From the NCBI RefSeq assembly GCF_004365875.1, contig NZ_SODF01000003.1:729763-793762 (forward strand): a stretch of DNA of 64,000 nucleotides, in the 5' to 3' direction. Within the stretch, counting starts at the first letter, position 1. Each line of letters begins with the position of its first letter. Shown here piece after piece: positions 8,247 to 16,556 of this stretch. The notes beneath the pieces were generated by a model. That model was not told the origin of the DNA. It saw nothing but the letters and a program-made list of their open reading frames with translations, and searched no databases. This stretch comes from Kribbella kalugense. GTDB lineage: Bacteria; Actinomycetota; Actinomycetes; Propionibacteriales; Kribbellaceae. A program made the translations under genes and the position numbers.

Positions 8247-9646
8247 GACTCGGCCGGCCGGGTCATCGAGAGTACGTCGAGGGCCGCGTCCAACTGCTCC
8301 TCGGTGAGATCTCCCTTCTCGACGTGACCGTTCTCGATGACGACCTCGCGGATCGTTTTCCCTTGTTTCAAAGCACTCTTGGCCACAGTGGCCGCGTTCT
8401 CGTACCCGATGTAGCGGTTCAGCGGAGTGACGATCGACGGCGACGACTCGGCCAGCGCGCGGGCGTGCTCGACGTGCGCGGTGACGCCGTCGACGCAGCG
8501 GTCCGCGAGCAACCGTGAGCTGTTTGCCAGCAGCGTGATGGACTCGAGCAGGTTGCGCGCGATCACTGGCAGCATCACGTTCAGCTCGAAGTTGCCGCCG
8601 GCACCGGCCACCGTGATCGTGGTGTCGTTGCCGATCACCTGGGCGGCGACCATCAGCGTCGCCTCACAGATCACCGGATTCACCTTGCCCGGCATGATGC
8701 TCGACCCGGGCTGCAAGTCCGGCAACGCGATCTCGCCCAGCCCGGCTCGCGGCCCGGAACCCATCCAGCGCAGGTCGTTGCAGATCTTCGTCAGGCTGAC
8801 GGCGACCGTCTTCAACTGCCCGGACAGCTCGACCAGCCCATCCCGGGCACCCTGCGCCTCGAAGTGGTCCTCGGCCTCGGTCAACTCCAGACCGGTCCGA
8901 CGGTTCAGCTCGGTGATCACCGCGGCCGCGAACCCGGGCGGCGTGTTGATCCCGGTCCCGACCGCCGTCCCGCCCAGCGGGAGCTCGGCGACCCGTGGCA
9001 GCGTCGCCCGCACCCGGGCCGCGCCCCGGCGGATCTGCTGCGCATACCCATTGAACTCCTGGCCGAGCGTCACTGGCGTTGCATCCATCAGGTGCGTCCG
9101 CCCGGACTTCACCACCTCGGCGAACTCAGATCCCTTACGAGACAGGGAATCCACGAGATGCTCCAGCGCCGGCAACAGCTCCTGCACGACACCTGCCGTG
9201 GCGGCGACGTGGATCGCCGACGGGAACGTGTCGTTGCTGGACTGGGATGCGTTCACATGGTCGTTCGGGTGCACGTCCGCACCGAGCGACCGGGTGGCGA
9301 GCGTGGCCAGGACCTCGTTGACGTTCATGTTGGTCGACGTACCCGAGCCGGTCTGGAAGACGTCGATCGGGAACTCCGCGTCGAACTCCCCCGCCGTCAC
9401 CTGGTCCGCGGCGGCAACGATCGCGGCCGACCGGTCCGCGTCGAGCACGCCGAGCGAGGCGTTCACCACGGCGGCCGAGGCCTTGATCTGCGCGAGCGCG
9501 TGCACGAGCTCGGGCGCGAGTGGCCGCCCGGAGATCGGGAAGTTCTCCACCGCACGCTGCGTCTGCGCCCGCCACAACGCGTCCCGAGGCACCTTGACCT
9601 CGCCCATCGTGTCGTGCTCGATCCTGAATTCCACGTCATCACCCAT
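8243..9646 (-). CDS. fumC: fumarate hydratase class II
   Basis: The 467-residue, cofactor-free fumarase catalyses the same step as the class I enzyme at 5696-7363. The superfamily signature [11 protein letters not shown] is present at about residues 315-325, as are the [14 protein letters not shown] region and SSNDTFPSA. The length matches the family (460-470). ATG 9646 is chosen because the product then begins [20 protein letters not shown], the family N-terminus. It forms an operon with the DUF402 gene. Confidence 0.95.
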   Translation of the reverse strand: MGDDVEFRIEHDTMGEVKVPRDALWRAQTQRAVENFPISGRPLAPELVHALAQIKASAAVVNASLGVLDADRSAAIVAAADQVTAGEFDAEFPIDVFQTGSGTSTNMNVNEVLATLATRSLGADVHPNDHVNASQSSNDTFPSAIHVAATAGVVQELLPALEHLVDSLSRKGSEFAEVVKSGRTHLMDATPVTLGQEFNGYAQQIRRGAARVRATLPRVAELPLGGTAVGTGINTPPGFAAAVITELNRRTGLELTEAEDHFEAQGARDGLVELSGQLKTVAVSLTKICNDLRWMGSGPRAGLGEIALPDLQPGSSIMPGKVNPVICEATLMVAAQVIGNDTTITVAGAGGNFELNVMLPVIARNLLESITLLANSSRLLADRCVDGVTAHVEHARALAESSPSIVTPLNRYIGYENAATVAKSALKQGKTIREVVIENGHVEKGDLTEEQLDAALDVLSMTRPAES

Positions 9647-9718
9647 ACCTGCAGAGTACGTCGATCGGCCCTGCCGAAACGCCCCGATCCGCAAGCTGTG
9701 GACAACGCCACAGAGGGA

Positions 9719-10354
9719 CTACGAGCCACCCTGATAAACGTAGTACGTCTCGTCCCGGCCCTGCAGCCGCACGGGAACGGGCGTGACCTTGCAGGCGCCG
9801 AACACGCTCGCCATGGCGGCCTCCAACGCAGCGGACGCCGACGACGACCAGACCGTGAGTACGCCGCCGTCCCGCAACTTGGACCGGCAGACGGCCAGGA
9901 ACGACGACGAGTAGATCGCCGAATTCTCGTTGTAAACAAGGAAGTCCGGCCCGTTGTCCACATCCAGCAGAATCGCGTCGACCGATGCGTCCGGCAACTC
10001 CGTGACCACTGCGCGGACGTCACCGACCACCACACTGACGCGGCGGTCGTCGAGGACCGATGGGATCAGGCCCGAGCCCATCCAGGACACGAGGTCCGGT
10101 TCGATCTCGGCGACGACAACCTCACCGAGCCGGGAGTCCGCGAGGAGCGCGCGGACCGTGTACCCGAGTCCGAGCCCACCCACGACCACCCGGTCAGGAC
10201 GCCGTACCGCCTCCAGCGCAGCCGAAGCCAGCAGCTCCTCGCTCGACGTCTCCTGATCGTCCATCACGAACACGCCGTTCACCCGCAACTCCAGCGCCCC
10301 GTCCTCGCGACGCCGCAGTACCAACTCCCCGCGCTCACTCGCTGCCCGCGCCAC
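9719..10354 (-). CDS. spermidine-synthase-like methyltransferase-fold protein
   Basis: A 211-residue Rossmann-fold protein: the glycine-rich SAM-type motif is VVVGGLGLGYTVRALL, followed by VVVAEIEPDLVSW, VVVGDVRAVV and DAILLDVDNGPDFLV. This is the spermine/spermidine synthase family pattern, but the usual N-terminal beta domain is short, so polyamine synthesis is uncertain; many actinobacterial relatives have no known substrate. The start is unsure. GTG 10354 avoids overlap with the upstream gene, whereas the frame is open up to 10468. Confidence 0.75.
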   Translation of the reverse strand: MARAASERGELVLRRREDGALELRVNGVFVMDDQETSSEELLASAALEAVRRPDRVVVGGLGLGYTVRALLADSRLGEVVVAEIEPDLVSWMGSGLIPSVLDDRRVSVVVGDVRAVVTELPDASVDAILLDVDNGPDFLVYNENSAIYSSSFLAVCRSKLRDGGVLTVWSSSASAALEAAMASVFGACKVTPVPVRLQGRDETYYVYQGGS

Positions 10355-10386
10355 CTCACCGACAGGACGGTCAGCGGCGGGAGGGG

Positions 10387-11076
10387 TCAGTACCAGCCCT
10401 TTGACTGGGAGTGGCCCCAGGCCGAGCAGGGGGAGCCGTAGGTGGCTTCGATGTAGTCGAGGCCCCATTTGATCTGGGTGACCGCGTTGGTGCGCCAGTC
10501 CTTGCCGTACGCCGCCATCCGGTTGCCCGGGAGGGCCTGCGGGATGCCGTACGCCGTCGACGTCGGGTTGTCGGCGTCGGTACGCCAGCGGGACTCCTTG
10601 TTCCAGAGCTTCTCCAGGCAGCTGAACTGGCTCTGGCTCCAGCCGTGGTCGGGGAGGAGGTTCATCGCGACCTCCTTCGGCGTGCCCTCGTACTTCTTCC
10701 GCTCGGCGTCGCGGCTGGCCCGCTCCTCCTGGACCGAGCGGTCGGCCTCCTGGAGCGCCCGGTAGCGCGCGAGCATGGCGTTCTTGGCCTTCATCTTGAC
10801 GGTGGCCGCATCCTGGGCCGCGGTGATCAACTCGACCTGGTTACGCATCTGGATGGCCTGCTGGGCCTCGTCGACGGCGGACGGCGACTTGGGCGTCGGC
10901 GTGGCGTCGTCGGCCAGGGCCTTGCCACTGTTCAGTACGGCCATCTCGGCTCGCCCTGAGACCTTCTCCGAGGCACTGCTAGTACCCGGTGAGCTGAAGA
11001 GGTCGATACCGGCGACAACGGAGACCACGGCGATCCCTGTTACTGCGAGAGCCGTGACGGAGCGCTTCGCTTTCAT
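10387..11076 (-). CDS. secreted lytic transglycosylase
   Basis: The 229-residue protein starts with a signal/anchor segment (residues about 8-30), has a charged coiled-coil-like linker (about 70-135, RYRALQEADRSVQEERASRDAERK) and a C-terminal SLT-like domain with the catalytic Glu in LEKLWNKESRWRT (about residue 163). The end, GLDYIEATYGSPCSAW, is typical of actinobacterial peptidoglycan-cleaving transglycosylases. It acts in the cell wall. It is transcribed from its own 170-base upstream spacer after the phoH2 terminator. Confidence 0.85.
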   Translation of the reverse strand: MKAKRSVTALAVTGIAVVSVVAGIDLFSSPGTSSASEKVSGRAEMAVLNSGKALADDATPTPKSPSAVDEAQQAIQMRNQVELITAAQDAATVKMKAKNAMLARYRALQEADRSVQEERASRDAERKKYEGTPKEVAMNLLPDHGWSQSQFSCLEKLWNKESRWRTDADNPTSTAYGIPQALPGNRMAAYGKDWRTNAVTQIKWGLDYIEATYGSPCSAWGHSQSKGWY

Positions 11077-11166
11077 CTGTCCTTCCGAGAAGACCCGACC
11101 CCCGTCGGCTGCAACGAGAACATACTCTGGCGTAAACCGTCCGTGATCACAAGCAGGTCACAGACG

Positions 11167-11200
11167 AACGGCGCGGCCGCCGCGTGGCGACCGCACCGTT
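11167..11200 (-). terminator. terminator of phoH2
   Basis: AACGGTGCGGTCGCC and GGCGGCCGCGCCGTT (minus strand) pair over 15 bp with a 4-base loop. Two positions are G-U pairs only when the minus strand is read; on the plus strand they are C-A mismatches. This shows that it serves the minus-strand gene ending at 11248. Confidence 0.7.
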
Positions 11201-11247
11201 CTTACTCCCGCTTTACAGAAGTTATGACCCAATAACTCCAATGCTCC

Positions 11248-12579
11248 TTACAGCTGCAGGTCGTCCAGCATCTCGGTGACCAGCGCCGCGATCGGCGACC
11301 GCTCGGACCGGGTCAGCGTGACGTGCGCGAACAGCGGGTGTCCCTTCAGCTGCTCGACCACCGCCACCACACCGTCGTGCCGGCCGACCCGCAGGTTGTC
11401 CCGCTGGGCCACGTCGTGGGTGAGCACGACCCGCGAGTTCGCGCCGACTCGGGACAGCACCGTCAGCAGCACGTTCCGCTCCAGCGACTGGGCCTCGTCC
11501 ACGATCACGAACGCGTCGTGCAGCGACCGGCCGCGGATGTGGGTCAGCGGCAGTACTTCGAGCATGCCGCGGTCCATCACCTCGTCGATCACGTCACCGC
11601 TGGTCAGCGCGCCGAGCGTGTCGTAGACGGCCTGCGCCCACGGCCCCATCTTCTCGGCCTCGCTGCCCGGCAGGTACCCGAGCTCCTGCCCGCCGACCGC
11701 GAACAGCGGACGGAAGACGATCACCTTCTTGTGCTGCCGGCGTTCCATCACCGACTCCAGCCCGGCGCACAGTGCGAGCGCGGACTTACCCGTACCGGCC
11801 CGGCCGCCGAGCGAGATGATCCCGACGTCGGGGTCCAGCAGCAGGTCGAGCGCGACCCGCTGCTCGGCGGACCGGCCTCTGATCCCGAACGCCTCCCGGT
11901 CGCCGCGGACCAGCCGGATCCGCTTGTCCGGCATCACCCGGCCGAGCGCGCTGCCCCGGTCGGACAGAAGCACCAGCCCGGTGTGGGTCGGGAACTCACC
12001 GGCCTGCGCCAGCTCCACCGCGCCGTTCTCGTACAGGTCGTCGACCACGTGGGTCTCGACCTCGAGCTCGGCCATCCCGGTCCAGCCCGACTCCAGGGTC
12101 AGCTCGGCCCGGTACTCCTCAGCCTGCAGGCCGCACGCCGACGCCTTGACGCGCATCGGCAGGTCCTTCGAGACCAGCGTGACATCCTTGCCCTCGGCCT
12201 TGAAGTTGCAGGCCACGGCCAGAATTCGGCTGTCGTTGTCGCCGAGCCGGAAACCGGCCGGCAACGTCTCCGGGTCGGTGTGGTTCAACTCGACCCGAAG
12301 GCTTCCACCCTTCTCCCCCACTGGCAGGGGCGCGTCCAATCGTCCGTGCAGTATCCGGAGCTCGTCGAGCAGTCGCAGCGCGGTGCGGGCGAAGTAGCCG
12401 AGTTCCGGGTGATGCCGTTTGGCCTCCAATTCGGTGACGACGACCACCGGGACGACGACCTCGTGCTCGTCGAACCGCAGCATCGCGTGCGGGTCCGAGA
12501 GGAGCACCGAGGTGTCCAGCACGAAAGTGCGCTGGTCCGGTGTGGATGAGGTACTTGACGCCTTGGCGTGGATGGCCAT
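11248..12579 (-). CDS. PhoH2-type PIN domain-ATPase
   Basis: The 443-residue protein joins an N-terminal PIN RNase domain ([12 protein letters not shown] at about residues 18-29 and further acidic residues in [13 protein letters not shown]) to a C-terminal PhoH ATPase (Walker [16 protein letters not shown], Walker [12 protein letters not shown], sensor [10 protein letters not shown]). PhoH2 proteins are RNA helicases/RNases related to VapC toxins. In mycobacteria an antitoxin-like gene (phoAT) precedes phoH2; none is visible here, and instead a long structured leader precedes the start. ATG 12579 is chosen because AGAGGA lies 8 bases upstream and the product begins right before the PIN domain. 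Confidence 0.9.
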   Translation of the reverse strand: MAIHAKASSTSSTPDQRTFVLDTSVLLSDPHAMLRFDEHEVVVPVVVVTELEAKRHHPELGYFARTALRLLDELRILHGRLDAPLPVGEKGGSLRVELNHTDPETLPAGFRLGDNDSRILAVACNFKAEGKDVTLVSKDLPMRVKASACGLQAEEYRAELTLESGWTGMAELEVETHVVDDLYENGAVELAQAGEFPTHTGLVLLSDRGSALGRVMPDKRIRLVRGDREAFGIRGRSAEQRVALDLLLDPDVGIISLGGRAGTGKSALALCAGLESVMERRQHKKVIVFRPLFAVGGQELGYLPGSEAEKMGPWAQAVYDTLGALTSGDVIDEVMDRGMLEVLPLTHIRGRSLHDAFVIVDEAQSLERNVLLTVLSRVGANSRVVLTHDVAQRDNLRVGRHDGVVAVVEQLKGHPLFAHVTLTRSERSPIAALVTEMLDDLQL

Positions 12580-12660
12580 GTCGCACGTCCTCTTCTGGGC
12601 CGTGACGTACACCCTCGCCCCGGCCCGCCAGTGGTTAGGTGATGGGTCGGGTGCCGCCCT

Positions 12661-12865
12661 CGGGGTCTGGTGTTGACCCCTTCCGAGCCGCCGCAGAAGC
12701 GGCAACGGCGATCAGTGAGTCCGGGACCTCAGGTCTCGGGGACTCCGTTCGGCCCCTCATGGGGCAACCGGCTGGAACGAGATTCTCAAACTGATCGGGC
12801 CTCCCGTGACAGCCGGCTTCCCCTCCGACCGTCTCTGCCAGAGTAGGAGCCCGCCGCAAACGGCG
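12661..12865 (-). ncRNA. highly structured leader upstream of phoH2
   Basis: Within the 403-base gap 12580-12982 I find nested helices: 12662-12667 with 12675-12680; 12690-12694 with 12699-12703; 12717-12722 with 12740-12745, enclosing 12725-12728 with 12732-12735; 12752-12756 with 12761-12765; 12768-12774 with 12810-12816; 12833-12836 with 12840-12843; 12852-12856 with 12861-12865. An 8-bp long-range pair (12709-12716 with 12790-12797) crosses the 12768/12810 helix, a pseudoknot or switch topology. A possible G-U pair extending the 12768 helix exists only on the minus strand, which favours a phoH2 leader. I cannot match it to a known riboswitch class. Confidence 0.55.
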
Positions 12866-12929
12866 CAGCCCGACACGCCCGGCCACGGGGTTAACAGGGC
12901 GTTACACCTTCAACCACCCGAGGGAGCAC

Positions 12930-12949
12930 GATCACTCCGGCGAGTGATC
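12930..12949. promoter_or_regulatory. palindromic operator candidate
   Basis: GATCACT and AGTGATC flank a 6-base spacer (CCGGCG) in a perfect 7+7 inverted repeat, 33 bases before the start of the membrane protein gene at 12983. The regulator is unknown. Confidence 0.4.
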
Positions 12950-12982
12950 CGGTACGGCGGTTCGCCCGGCGACGCTCGGTAC

Positions 12983-14116
12983 ATGAGGAAGAACTGGCCG
13001 TCGTGGACCGGGTACGCAACCGCGATCTGGTCCCTGCTGTACGGCGTACTGGGGCTCTACTGGACCCTCGGCGGCCCGGCGTACCCATTCGCGCACGTAC
13101 CGAACGATCGCGCTACCGCGTCGATCCTGGAAGGTACGCCGGCGCACGTGGTCGCTCCGATCATGGCCATGCTCGGACTGGGCGGCGCCGTACTCGCCGT
13201 CGTGATGACCCGGATGCGGCCACGCGGCTGGGTCCTGCAGACGATCGCCGCCGTACTCGCGGTCTCCCTCGCACTGCTGATCCCTGACTACACGCTGATC
13301 GCGGTCGTCGCGCTGGCCCCGGCGATCCTGGTGTTCGCGTTCACCGGCGTACCGGGAGCGCAGGGTGGCGTCGGCGACATCCTGTATTGGCACCGGGTGA
13401 ACCTGATCATCCTGTTCGTCGGCGGCCTGCTCTGGGCCGCAACAGCGATCGCGTACCACCGTCGCAGCCGGAGCGTCTGCGTGTCGTGCGGTCGGGGATC
13501 CTCAGAGCCGACTTCCCAGAGCCCGGCTGCCGCGCTGCGGTGGGGCAAGCGGGCGGTAGCCGTCGCGGTGGTGGCGAACCTTCCGTACGAGTTCACCCGA
13601 GTCGCCTGGTACTTCGGCTGGCCGGTCGGCATCAGCAAGGAGTTCCACCAGATGATGTCCGACACGCCCGGAATGCTCGAGATGGGCCTCGGTCTGGCCG
13701 TGCTGGGGATCGGTGGCGGCATCCTGACCCACGGCCTGGTGCACCGCTGGGGCGAGGTCTACCCGCGCTGGATCTGGTTCAAGGCCGGCAAACGCGTCCC
13801 ACCGCTGCTGGCGATCATCCCGGCGTCGATCGTGGCCGTCGTACTCATCCCAGCCGGCCTCATGAACGGCCGCCTCCCCCTCCACGGCGACAACTGGGCC
13901 ATCAACGCGCCTGGCTTCCTCTGGGTCGTCTGGGGAGCCGCCCTCGGCGCAGCGACGTACGCCTACTACCTACGCCGCCGTACGACGTGTGCCCGGTGCG
14001 GACGCGGGGTCACGTACCGAAGCGGCGCTCTCGCTGGGCGTAGCTCCGGATCGCGCGGAGGAAGTCGACGTGCCGGAAGTCCGGCCAAAGCGCTTCGCAG
14101 AAGTAGAACTCGCTGA
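12983..14116 (+). CDS. multi-pass membrane protein with two CxxCGRG knuckles
   Basis: The 377-residue protein has about eight to nine transmembrane helices. Two cytosolic-looking loops each carry a CxxCGRG motif (SVCVSCGRGSS in mid-protein and TCARCGRGVTY near the C-terminus), which together could bind one zinc. The middle contains HRVNLIILFVGGLLW. I know no function. ATG 12983 is chosen since upstream translation is low complexity and runs through the structured region. The last 107 bases overlap the 3' end of the convergent isoprenyl synthase gene, and the final 30 or so residues look like read-through composition. Confidence 0.75.
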   Translation: MRKNWPSWTGYATAIWSLLYGVLGLYWTLGGPAYPFAHVPNDRATASILEGTPAHVVAPIMAMLGLGGAVLAVVMTRMRPRGWVLQTIAAVLAVSLALLIPDYTLIAVVALAPAILVFAFTGVPGAQGGVGDILYWHRVNLIILFVGGLLWAATAIAYHRRSRSVCVSCGRGSSEPTSQSPAAALRWGKRAVAVAVVANLPYEFTRVAWYFGWPVGISKEFHQMMSDTPGMLEMGLGLAVLGIGGGILTHGLVHRWGEVYPRWIWFKAGKRVPPLLAIIPASIVAVVLIPAGLMNGRLPLHGDNWAINAPGFLWVVWGAALGAATYAYYLRRRTTCARCGRGVTYRSGALAGRSSGSRGGSRRAGSPAKALRRSRTR

Positions 14117-14789
14117 GCGCGCTCTGCCAGAGCAGGAAGCCGCCGAGACGCTGCTCCCCCGACGTCCGGATGACCAGGTCCGGGTCGGGCTGGCCCTTGG
14201 TGTAGAGATGCCGGGCGATGTGCTCGACGTCGACCCGGTCGGCCAGTTCCTCGATCGAGATGCCTTGCGCGGCCTCCTCGAGGAGCAGCGAGCGGACGGC
14301 GTCGGCGAGCTCGCGGCGGCCGCCGTACCCGACGGCGACGTTGACCAGCATCCCGTCGACGTCGTGAGTGTCCGTCTCTGCAGCCTTCAGCGCCTCGGCC
14401 GTGCTCCCGGGCAGTAGGTCGAGCGCACCGACCGGGTGGATCCGCCAGCGGCCGATCGCGGTCAGCTCCTCGACGGTCTGCTCGATGATCCGCAGCAGCG
14501 GCTCGAGCTCCTCGGCCGGCCGGGTCAGGTTGTCGGTGGACAGCATCCAGACCGTGACGACCTTGACCCCGACGCCGTCGCACCAGTGCAGGAACTCGGT
14601 GATCTTGTTCGCGCCGGCCTCGTGGCCGCGCGAGACCGGGTCGCCGCCCTGCCGGGCCCAGCGCCGGTTGCCGTCGATGATGACGCCGATGTGCCGCGGG
14701 ATCCGGTCCGGCGACAGCGATCGGGTCAGCCGTCGCTCGTACAGCGCATAGACCGCGTCGCGCAGCTTCTGCTTGCCAGGTGTCCGCAT
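14010..14789 (-). CDS. short-chain Z-isoprenyl diphosphate synthase
   Basis: The 259-residue cis-prenyltransferase has HIGVIIDGNRRWAR (about residues 33-46; the catalytic Asp is in DGNRRWA) and the C-terminal PDPDLVIRTSGEQRLGGFLLWQ signature with metal-binding Glu in SALSEFYF. It closely resembles mycobacterial Rv1086, which makes Z,E-farnesyl diphosphate for decaprenyl phosphate, rather than the longer Rv2361c-type UppS. It therefore probably supplies lipid carrier precursors for cell-wall synthesis. A GAGGAG site precedes the ATG. It is divergent from the hemolysin III gene. Confidence 0.9.
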   Translation of the reverse strand: MRTPGKQKLRDAVYALYERRLTRSLSPDRIPRHIGVIIDGNRRWARQGGDPVSRGHEAGANKITEFLHWCDGVGVKVVTVWMLSTDNLTRPAEELEPLLRIIEQTVEELTAIGRWRIHPVGALDLLPGSTAEALKAAETDTHDVDGMLVNVAVGYGGRRELADAVRSLLLEEAAQGISIEELADRVDVEHIARHLYTKGQPDPDLVIRTSGEQRLGGFLLWQSALSEFYFCEALWPDFRHVDFLRAIRSYAQRERRFGT

Positions 14790-14983
14790 GGGCAGGTTGC
14801 TCTCCTCAAAGACTCTCGGTGACGAGGCTAGCCCAGAAACGCACGAGTGCGAGAGGCCTCGGAGTGCCTCACAGAAAGCTGCCAGAAAGGGCGAACTTTC
14901 CTCGCAGTTCGTGCATCGTAAACACGGGTGGTGGTGCGCCGACCGGGGGACGTCGCCTACATTTCATCCTTCTGGACCATATA

Positions 14984-15017
14984 AACCTACGGTTGCGTAG
15001 GTTACGGTTGCGTAGGT
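14984..15017. promoter_or_regulatory. double TetR-type operator at the hemolysin III promoter
   Basis: A perfect 20-bp palindrome, AACCTACG-GTTG-CGTAGGTT (14984-15003), is followed 15 bases on by a second copy of its right part; ACGGTTGCGTAGGT occurs at 14989-15002 and 15004-15017. The palindrome overlaps a TATAAA -10 box (14980-14985). This looks like a repressor site; no TetR gene lies nearby. Confidence 0.6.
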
Positions 15018-15051
15018 ACGAACCGCCCGGCTACCCCTCGAAAGGACGGCG

Positions 15052-15747
15052 ATGACCGCTACCAGCGCCCAGCCCCAGGAAGCCGGCCACGGCCTGTCCG
15101 GCCGACTCGGCCCGCTCAAGCCCAAGCTTCGCGGGTGGCTGCACGCCGGCACGTTCCCGTTCGCCACCGCCGCAGGCATCGTGCTGATCTGCCTGGCACC
15201 GCACGCCAACGCGCGCTGGGCGGCCGCGGTCTATACCGCCGGATCGATGCTGCTGTTCGGCATCTCCGCGCTGTACCACCGGTTCTACTGGGGACCGACC
15301 GGCGAGGCGATCCTGCGCCGGCTCGACCACAGCAACATCTTCCTGCTGATCGCCGGCACCTACACCCCACTGGGCATGGTGCTGCTGCACGGCAAGGACC
15401 GGGTGCTGATGCTCACCCTGGTCTGGGGCGGCGCGGTGGTCGGCATCTTGTTCCGGGTCTTCTGGCTGAGCGCACCGCGCTGGATCTACACCCCGATCTA
15501 CCTGGCCCTCGGCTGGGTCGCCATCTTCTGGATGGGCGACATCTACCACGCCGGCGGCGCCGCCGTGGTCACCCTGATCGCAGTCGGCGGCGGACTGTAC
15601 TCGATCGGCGCAGTCGTCTACGGCACCAAGCGTCCGAACCCGTCCCCCCGCTGGTTCGGCTTCCACGAAATCTTCCACGCCTTCACCGTGGCCGCCTTCA
15701 TCTGCCACTACATAGCCGTAAGCATCGCAACCTACCGAGCCGGCTAA
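15052..15747 (+). CDS. hemolysin III / PAQR family membrane protein
   Basis: The 231-residue protein has seven hydrophobic segments and the PAQR/HlyIII signature residues: SALYHRFYW, RRLDHSNIFLLIAGTYTP and near the end FHEIFHAFTVAAFICHYIA, with His and Asp positioned to bind zinc. Members are thought to be membrane hydrolases (ceramidase-like) tied to lipid homeostasis; the name hemolysin is historical. RBS AAAGGA precedes the ATG. The double palindrome upstream suggests repression by a TetR-type lipid sensor (inference). Confidence 0.9.
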   Translation: MTATSAQPQEAGHGLSGRLGPLKPKLRGWLHAGTFPFATAAGIVLICLAPHANARWAAAVYTAGSMLLFGISALYHRFYWGPTGEAILRRLDHSNIFLLIAGTYTPLGMVLLHGKDRVLMLTLVWGGAVVGILFRVFWLSAPRWIYTPIYLALGWVAIFWMGDIYHAGGAAVVTLIAVGGGLYSIGAVVYGTKRPNPSPRWFGFHEIFHAFTVAAFICHYIAVSIATYRAG

Positions 15748-15784
15748 CCCCCGCCGGACACGCCTCCGGCGCGGCTGTTTGTTG

Positions 15785-15799
15785 GCCGGCTTCGCCGGC
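15785..15799 (+). terminator. terminator-like hairpin after hemolysin III gene
   Basis: GCCGGC-TTC-GCCGGC lies 38 bases past the stop codon, with no U-run. The remaining 15800-16042 stretch holds a 9-bp inverted repeat TTGTGCACC/GGTGCACAA (15889-15897 and 15933-15941) and no gene that I would support. Confidence 0.35.
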
Positions 15800-16042
15800 G
15801 CACGGAGGGCCGCGGGGCGGGACGCACCCAGCCGACGGGCCGCGCCGACAAGGCGTCGCACCCAGGGCCGCTCACTCCTCCAGCAACTTTGTGCACCCAC
15901 GGCGCATGCCAAGCACTCCGAAATACGCCACCGGTGCACAAGGTCCGCCACTCACTTTGCGGAGGAGCGTGGCGCCGCCCGCAATCGCGCGTGGCTCGGT
16001 CGAGGTGCCGGGCACGGCGGAGGCCGGCGTACGCGGGAAGTT

Positions 16043-16381
16043 CTAGCGGCTGTGGCTGAGTGCTGCCAGGAGGACAACGAGCGCGGCCCCGGTGCCTGCG
16101 AGAAATGCGGTGCGGGGAGGCGCCTTCAGTACTTCGTGATTGCCGTTGCTGCTCAACAGCGACCAGCGGGATCGAGCTGAGAGTGCTGAACCGAAGGACA
16201 GCACCGAGCCTGCCGAGAAGGCGGAGAGAGTCGATCCCACCGACGCGACCGACAGCGCAGAGCCGACCGATCCGATGCTGAGCACCGAGCCGGCCGATCC
16301 GATCGACAGGATCGATCCGCGGCTTGCGATCGAAAGAAACGAGTCTTCTGACCGCACCGACAATCCGCCCATGCTCGGCAT
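16043..16381 (-). CDS. serine-triplet repeat protein with C-terminal membrane anchor
   Basis: The 112-residue protein carries about six tandem 9-residue repeats of the form LSxxSxGSx (residues about 16-70), so serine recurs every third residue, then a basic stretch and a final hydrophobic segment (TAFLAGTGAALVVLLAAL). The pattern suggests a small beta-solenoid facing the cytosol or the wall, held by one membrane helix. I recall similar serine-rich repeat proteins in actinobacteria, with no known function. An ATG three codons later is also possible. The overlapping acidic reading frame on the other strand is a shadow. Confidence 0.6.
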   Translation of the reverse strand: MPSMGGLSVRSEDSFLSIASRGSILSIGSAGSVLSIGSVGSALSVASVGSTLSAFSAGSVLSFGSALSARSRWSLLSSNGNHEVLKAPPRTAFLAGTGAALVVLLAALSHSR

Positions 16382-16556
16382 TCTGACACGAGCCTGAGCC
16401 GACGCATATGTGCTGCACACCCGGACTGACATGGCGTCTTGTTGCGTCGTACGGCGGGGCGCCTCGAGGCCTCCAGATCGCGGCGACTTGGCCTATCGAG
16501 CGGCAACCCGCGGGGGTGCGATTGCGGCGCATCAGCCGTGGCCGCATCGTGGAGAT

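Noticed and set aside
11220-11237. AGTTAT-N6-ATAACT as an operator
   Set aside because: The 6-bp repeat lies just after the phoH2 stop codon inside the terminator region and far from a start codon; it is probably incidental.
12580-12900. A c-di-AMP (ydaO) or cobalamin riboswitch before phoH2 or the transglycosylase
   Set aside because: The conserved cores I know (AGCUAACC...GGUAGGCG for ydaO, GCCACUG for cobalamin) are absent on both strands; I keep the element as unassigned.
15031-16046. Long frames on both strands across 15031-16046
   Set aside because: They overlap the hemolysin III gene out of frame, are Arg/Gly/Pro-rich and have no motif; they are high-GC shadows.
16140-16397. An acidic 85-residue frame opposite the serine-repeat gene
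   Set aside because: Its repeats (TEPAD, DPTDA) are the mirror of the serine codons on the other strand; it lacks a ribosome site, while the minus frame ends in a clear membrane helix.
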